From positions 186,001-250,000 of the forward strand of contig JANFAH010000066.1 of the NCBI GenBank assembly GCA_024663395.1: a stretch of 64,000 bases of DNA. Direction: 5' to 3'. Both the position numbers and the translations under genes were made by a program. Source of the DNA: Pisolithus tinctorius (taxonomy: Eukaryota > Basidiomycota > Agaricomycetes > Boletales > Pisolithaceae). This document shows positions 58,212-64,000 of the stretch, one piece after another. The notes below the pieces were generated by a model. It searched no databases. It was given only the letters and a program-made list of their open reading frames with translations, and was not told the origin of the DNA. Each line of letters begins with the position of its first letter. Positions within the stretch are counted from its first letter, which is position 1.

Positions 58212-59458
58212 ATGACTGTCAGACTCTCTGCTGCAGAGCAATATGAGGCTCTTCTCAACAAGTACGATACTTGGATGTTTGACTGCGATGGGGTACTCTG
58301 GCATGGCGATCGGCCGATAGAGGGTGCAGTCGAGGTTCTCGATATGTTACGCAAACGAGGCAAGTCGTCGTGAAATGTTATCCGCCCCCGTGTCGTGGCT
58401 ATTGTGTCGCGAACCCCCGAGATAACTAGTATTCTATCAGGAAAGCGGCTGCTCTTCGTGACGAACAATGCAACTAAGTCCCGGAGAAGCTACAAAACCA
58501 AGTTCGATCAGCTCGGTATTGAAGCACACGTGGTAGGTGTCGCGACATGTTGCTCTTTCTGTCCCGATCTGTCGCGCCAATGTAACCGAAATTCTCTAAT
58601 CTAATCAGGACGAAATATATGGATCTGCATACGCAGCTGCGGTGTACATCTCTTCCGTGATGAAGCTCCCTAAAGACAAAAAAGGTATTCGTCATTGGCA
58701 TGTCTGGCATTGAGGAAGAGCTGTGTAACGAGGGCGTGTCCTACGTCGGCGGCACGGTCAGTCAGTCGCCTCACGTTTACTTTGCCATGTCTTCGAGCAT
58801 CTCATATGCATACGGCGACACTAGGATCCAGCGGACTGCACACTGGAGCCATTCTCTCTGGCCGACTTCACACCAGACCCGGACGTTGCTGCAGTGCTGT
58901 GTGGCCTCGATAGCACGATCAATTACACGAAGCTTGCAAAGGCTTTTCATTATCTTCACCGTGACCCGAGTTGTCGATTCCTGGTCACGAATGAGGACAG
59001 TACATTTCCAAGCGCGCATGGTCTTCTGCCCGGAGCCGGCGCTATCAGTGCGCCACTACGATTTGCCCTGAACAGAGACCCGCTCAGTATAGGAAAGCCG
59101 GCAAAGACCATGTTAGACTGCATTCAAGCCAAGTATATACCTCTATTCTCATCCAGAAAGATAGAGATTGATGCCCTTCCGGTAGGGTTCAGTTCGACCC
59201 TAAGCGTACGATCATGATAGGCGACAGGCTGAATACCGACATATTGTTCGGGCAAGCTGGTGGTCTCGCCACTCTTCTTGTCCTGACAGGTACGCCGGGA
59301 GTCCACCAGGATTCCCGAGGTCACTCACGAAGCCGTTCATTTTACACACGGCAGGTGTCACCTCAGAAGATCATATCACTGGCCCGAACGCCTCCACCAT
59401 CGTGCCCGACTACGTCACACCATCCATCGGGGATCTGCGTTCAGCAGAGCCGTCATAA
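58212..59458 (+). CDS. PHO13 / 4-nitrophenylphosphatase-type HAD phosphatase, with a 1-bp frameshift
   Basis: HAD phosphatase related to phosphoglycolate phosphatase and yeast Pho13, which clears 2-phosphoglycolate and similar toxic side products. Exons: 58212-58359 (GC donor), 58441-58532, 58609-~58750, ~58811-~59132, then ~59189-~59290 and one from ~59355. Motifs: [20 protein letters not shown] (nucleophile Asp), [28 protein letters not shown] and [11 protein letters not shown], then [18 protein letters not shown]. At 58678-58683 a run of six A puts KLPKDKK and [17 protein letters not shown] in different frames. Five A would join them and no intron fits, so this is an assembly error or a genuine lesion. 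Only ~70 bp lie between its stop and the convergent GPI11 stop. Confidence 0.85.
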
Positions 59459-59529
59459 TATAGAGACTTATACAAAGCAAGCATCGGGTATACCCCCGCC
59501 AAATAATTTATTCCGCCACTTTGTGGGCT

Positions 59530-60631
59530 CTCAACTAGATTTGTACTTCGTAGACGGCTGTACTGAACGCAGTTGCTCTTCTGCCAGCCATTTCACAGAG
59601 TTGACGGCGAGTGCCACAAGCGAACCTAGAATATAACCCGCTAGACTTCCGTACAGTGGAGTCAAAGGCCAAGCCTAGTACGAGGGACTATGAAACAATT
59701 ATTATGAAAATGAACATTCGGGTACTTACTTGCCAGGGGCGATCCCAGTCGAGTGGGATAGGAATGGCACCGACCCACGCACCGACGACAGTTCCAACAA
59801 CTGGGTGAACCACAGCGCGTTCAATCGCGTTTCTGGGTCTACACCTAGTATATCAGCAAACTGAACATGGAGAGGCCATACTGCCGTGTACCCACGAAAG
59901 TTCAGCGAAGAGTCTAATCCAATTCAACCTATTGACCAATGCAGGCGTGTCTGACGCGAGAGAGGGGTACCCAAACGCGAAAGCGGGTACGAAGGCTGTC
60001 AAGACTGCGATTGTAGAAGCTAGAAGACCCGTTTGGAGATGATGGCTTTAAAGGTGCTCAGGATTGCACCGACTAAAAAAAAAGGGTTACAGTACATGCC
60101 TTGACAGAGGTGCCCCAAAGAGGATGATGATGATGTGTGCAACCAGCGTTGCGAACAGGGTGAACCCGGCAGCTTCACAAAGTCTCTGCAATGTGTCTAG
60201 TTTATGCGCGCCCCGCAGAAATGCAAACCTGTGCGACATACCGAGAACCAGAGCGCATTGACTTTTGCTTTGGCTATTTTGATCTCGTCCAATGTTCCGA
60301 TTGCATTCCACTCAAAGTACCATTTCCTTACCCAAGTGCCCCACCACACCTGCAGAATGCATAGTCCAGCTACTATCCACGCAGCCGTCACCGCAGGACG
60401 CGCTGTGAGCGCTTCCATAAACTCAGACTGAGGCCTGTCGGTCTTTCGTACGGGGAGTGGTCCGAACAGGCGGGTTGACTGAGGAAGATAGAGAGCACTA
60501 AAACCAACGAGAATGACATGCACGCCGACGATGGAGGCATACTGGAAGAACGGGAAGAAGCCTCGTCGAGATTCATTTGTTGTTGTGCTGCTCCCAACAA
60601 CTCTTTTGGTTCTCGCTTTTGCAGGAGGCAT
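59530..60631 (-). CDS. GPI11: GPI anchor synthes protein PIG-F / Gpi11 (multi-exon)
   Basis: ER membrane partner of the ethanolamine-phosphate transferases that add EtN-P to GPI anchors. Starts [20 protein letters not shown] at 60631. Hydrophobic helices follow: [20 protein letters not shown], then [20 protein letters not shown], then [20 protein letters not shown] with [10 protein letters not shown], a PIG-F hallmark. Later exons give GIAPGK, preceded by [12 protein letters not shown] reading in another frame and spliced to the conserved [21 protein letters not shown] block (59730-59800). The end is [20 protein letters not shown] with a short tail (stop at 59530). Exact junctions between 60130 and 59640 were not all fixed. 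Confidence 0.82.
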
Positions 60632-60793
60632 ATGGCAAGCACAGCCTTCATAGTAGAACAGCGGTATACGACACAAAGTGTAGCGACTAACTAGACATAT
60701 ATTTATGTATGGTCTCCAGTACTCATCATTCGGCTAATGTACGAGCTGAGAAAAGAAAAAAGGTAATCGTTCCATGTATTTCGGAGCACGAGC

Positions 60794-62055
60794 TCACTTG
60801 CTGGACGTGACATCTCGTTCTTCTGCCCAATGAGTGGGCATAGGCGGCGTCACATAATCTGAAAACGGATCGTTCTTGGAATCCTCTTCCTTTGCCTTGT
60901 TATCTTCGAAGGACGTGTAACCCCCGTAATTGTACTGCGGCGGCTTGCCTTCACCCTCAAATGGTGGTGGGCCAGCCGGTGGTGCATAGGCAGGAACGTC
61001 GTATGGAGCGTTGTAGGAGGGGAATTCGTTCATCCTCACTTGGTTTGCTGGTGCACGAGAGGAGTTGACAGGACTTGTGGGATCGATCACCTGGCGGTAG
61101 TATGCGAATGCAATCGAGGTAAACAGCAGCCCGACAACTGCATCGAATTGGGTCAGTACCCCATCTTGCATACCGCCGGTTAGTGGGATCATGACTGACC
61201 GATCAGCAAAATAAGCAAGAGAATCTCAGCCCAAGAATCGTGGGACCACTGGTCGTTGCAATCTAGCAAATGCAGGTCAATCACTCGCCCATACGATTCC
61301 GATAAATACTGACATGACACCGCATCACTAGCATCAAGGTCAGATCCTGGACTAGATTCCCAGAGCCCAAACATCTTCAAAAAAAAAAGGCACATAAACC
61401 GACTGGCGTGTAAGCGCACCAACTTGCAACCTACCGAGTCCACACTTCCGTTCTGAGCAAGAACCTCGCACTCGGCGATCAAGTCGCTCTGAGATACCAT
61501 GAATATACCAGAAATATACAATGATATCCGAAATCCACGAACCTTGAATGTGAAATGAGTGATAACACGCATGAACGCCACCCCCACTGCCAACAACGTT
61601 GACAGGGCGGACAAGTATGTGAATATCCTGATGAGTCTGGTGCGTTGCTAATTGAGACTGACGTCAGATAATGGCTAGCCTCAACCACGACGGCTGAGCA
61701 TACCGTAGCTGCCGCCGCTATCCCGAACCCCTGGAAGAGTAAGACAACGGTATACAAGGCGCCCTGCACGGCTGCCAACGGGACGAGTTTGTGAAAGTTA
61801 TCTGACCGTGTGTCAGCGTCATAAGGACTTTCATAGACCGAGAGACAACACCATTCTCGTCTGTGGTAAGTTCCTTATAACCTGAAAACCTTGAGGCGAT
61901 ATCGGGGATGAGTCAATGATCATGTTCAAGGACGGGTGTCTTACAGCACTAAAAGAGCACCAAGTGAACGATGGTCCGCCATCAATTATCACGATGTAGG
62001 GGTATACTTACAGTGCTAGAGACCACAAGGCAGCAACGATGGCCGCTACATCCAT
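60794..62055 (-). CDS. Fungal four-helix membrane protein of unknown function (multi-exon)
   Basis: Starts MDVAAIVAALWSLAL at 62055 with a GTAAGT donor directly after. Subsequent exons encode hydrophobic segments (LAAVQGALYTVVLLFQGFGI, LSALSTLLAVGVAFMRVITH), a cysteine-containing hydrophilic loop (SDLIAECEVLAQNGSVDS ... DAVSCQYLSESYG) and two more helices (SWAEILLLILLI, FDAVVGLLFTSIAFAYYRQV). The ~95-residue cytosolic-type tail is rich in Pro, Tyr and Asn (YAPPAGPPPFEGEGKPPQYN) and ends WAEERDVTSSK. The layout is tetraspanin-like but I cannot assign a family. Several introns lie between 61190 and 62040. Confidence 0.75.
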
Positions 62056-62552
62056 ATTGAGACCACGGACCACAAAATGAGGACGAGGTTGACACTTACT
62101 CCCCAGGACGACTGGTCGCAGACTCCGTTTGTAAACCCTCATCACATACGAATATGCCGGTGGAAGCGCCTGTGCGTCAAAGACGGGATAGTCAGAGATA
62201 GGGTCACCCAGGGGTGTTCTTGTCTACGTACCCGTTGGAGGACCTCTTCTGCCTGCCATGGTTCGTTAGTTCTGTCGTGTGTGTCGTTCGTCAAGGATAT
62301 GGTACAAATGCGAGGATCCCGCTGAGTTTTTGTTGTCCTCACAGCTTCGTAAGGCTGCGCCGCAGATGCGTCACCAGCGGAACTCAGAATGTTCCCACGA
62401 TCCAGCCGTGGCAGTGCTTTTACTATGATATCTGTAGTCCATCGAAAGCTACATCCTAGTGCGCGAACAAAATATGCAAATGTCTATTCAAAGCGTCAAA
62501 GGTATTCAGCATAACTCTCATTTCCACAAGACAAAACCGAACGCAAGAGGGG
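62056..62552. other. Intergenic region, no supported gene
   Basis: Between two minus-strand genes; promoter of the membrane protein gene and 3' flank of the hydrolase gene. No clear feature. Confidence 0.45.
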
Positions 62553-64000
62553 TCACGTCGAGAAAACGCCTAGGACCTTGAATGAAGGAATAGTCTGTCC
62601 CGGGTCTCCTATAAGCAGACACTCGACATAGTGAGACCCACGAGAGACCATTTGGTCGATCATTTCGAGTCTGTCAGGGTCAAATCTCAGAGGAGAACAT
62701 AATAAATGAGGGATACGACGTACGCTGGGGTCGGACTTGAAATGTCACCCGAGTTTTCGATAGTGACAGCCCCTCCGAAGTTATCATCCACCCAGCACTC
62801 CAGCTGACTTCCCTCTCCGATATCCCTCATTGGTTCCTTTAAATAATATATGCCCACATCACCTGCCCCGACTCGGATAGGCACCCGTAACCTACTCAGG
62901 GCCGTCGAACTGTGCCAGTAATACGCCGCCGTCAACAACGGCGACACGCCAGGCGGAGGGTGTGCAACTTCCCAACCCGAACCATAGAACAACGAAGGTG
63001 GAACGGGATTCACAAGGTCATTCGCTGACACACAGTACGGTGCAGGCTCCTCGAAATGAGCAGCCGACCGCGCTCGCGTGTTGATCCGTACAGGCGGAAT
63101 GGTTAATTCAGGATATATTGGAACGGAGGGGGGAGGGCGCGGGGACTTCTTGGCTTCGTCAATCTCACCACCAATCTCAGGGGCGCGGCGCCCATCCGTG
63201 CCCCAGCGCCACCGAAAAGGTGGGGCTCTGCACCTATTCCGCCAGGATCAGATGAGATCAAGATTGGAATGGAGTCGAAGGATCGGCCAGCCACTGCTGA
63301 CCACACGCTACAGATCTGGGATTGGAAGAACGAAATGAGGACGTCTGCGAGGACTCGATGTCCTTGGGAGTTAGCTAGAATTGGGTCAGCGTAGTATGGT
63401 TTGATATAATCTGGATCGTCCATGTAAGAGGGATAGAGGATAGGCTTCGCGCTGAAGCAGCGTAAGTTGTTGATAATGGTCATTGTCACTGGCAACTGTA
63501 CCTTATATGAGGCACGTCGTAGAACTGTGCTACAATGTTGTGCCAATGCTCTGGTCCAGCAAAACCGTATTCGTCGTGGACTTGGGGGCTAAAGTGGCCC
63601 AGGACGAGGGACGGCGGGCTGATCTGGACGGTCCAACAAGGAACGAACAAGCAATTCGAAGTTTTCCATGCTGTACTGATCACTAATGGATGCGATATAA
63701 GTGTGAAGTTGAACATCCAACGAGTGGAGCGTACCCCTTGTCGTCTGCATCAAACTCCAATATCACAAGATCGGTATGCTCTGGACATGATGAGCACTGC
63801 AGAAACCAAAGTAGCCGGAGTCTGTCCGCCGCATGGCTCCATTGGTGAGCTCGGACGCGGGGTGAGGGAATACGTTTAGCCACCACTGAAAGAACATGGA
63901 AGGATAGCACTGCGAAGATAACGGATCGTCGCCGGCGCCATGACAAGCAGAAACTGGTTGCACAGAAGAGTCAGTTCGAGTGGTTTAACCACGACGTACC
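62553..64000 (-). CDS. SGNH/GDSL-type hydrolase, 3' part (5' end outside window)
   Basis: Partial gene entering from beyond 64000. Visible exons encode FFQWWLNVFPHPASELTNGA, then DLVILEFDADD, which resembles the strand carrying block III of SGNH hydrolases. Next are ENFELLVRSLLDRPDQPAVL, VLGHFSPQVHDEYGFAGPEH, and PYYADPILANSQGHRVLADV followed by LISFFQSQIC, the region that usually carries the catalytic Asp/His. The C-terminal part reads QLECWVDDNFGGAVTIENSG and ends FKVLGVFST, stop at 62553-62555. Similar fungal proteins are extracellular or Golgi esterase-like enzymes; the substrate is unknown. No signal peptide can be judged here. Confidence 0.75.

Overview
The window looks like a chromosome segment of a mushroom-forming basidiomycete (Agaricomycetes). 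Host genes are split by many short introns (about 45-65 nt, GT...AG). The mobile content is typical of these fungi: TET/JBP dioxygenase genes linked to KDZ transposases, a Plavaka transposase and a DUF6532 gene. I rebuilt exon structures by hand from splice sites, reading phase and family similarity. No species is claimed.

Left host block (1-13.7 kb): HMG-CoA lyase (-), a Hikeshi/OPI10 homologue (-), a GDP-fucose-type nucleotide-sugar transporter (-), MRE11 (+), the proteasome beta subunit PSMB2/Pre1 (-) and a THEM2/PaaI hotdog thioesterase (+).

Mobile block (13.7-52 kb): two large TET/JBP-KDZ transposons lie side by side. Element 1 (13724-31216, 17.5 kb) has a 7-bp direct repeat ATCTATC at its edges, terminal inverted repeats, and two mirror-image arrays of a 45-bp minisatellite built around GTCGGCCGAC. 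Between the arrays are a gene whose product starts with a copy of the histone H3 tail followed by a PHD-like finger, a 75-90 bp repeat array, a TET/JBP dioxygenase, a KDZ transposase with a cysteine cluster, and an HMG-box-like accessory gene. Element 2 (32848-48026, 15.2 kb) carries its own TET/JBP and KDZ genes plus four more genes. It lies inside an exon of a DUF6532 gene (pieces at 48027-48432 and 31364-32847, minus strand). Removing it with one copy of the 7-bp duplication GTGGTGC restores an open frame across the join. A Plavaka transposase gene with one in-frame TGA follows (48.8-52 kb).

Right host block (52.5-64 kb): a MATE transporter (-), a WRN-type 3'-5' exonuclease (+), tRNA-Thr(UGU) with an intron (-), a PHO13-type phosphatase with an apparent 1-bp frameshift (+), GPI11/PIG-F (-), a four-helix membrane protein (-) and the 3' part of an SGNH/GDSL hydrolase gene (-) running off the window.

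The host genes are housekeeping and do not form a pathway. The transposon genes appear to form two self-contained kits: a transposase, a 5-methylcytosine-type oxygenase, and DNA- or chromatin-binding accessory proteins.
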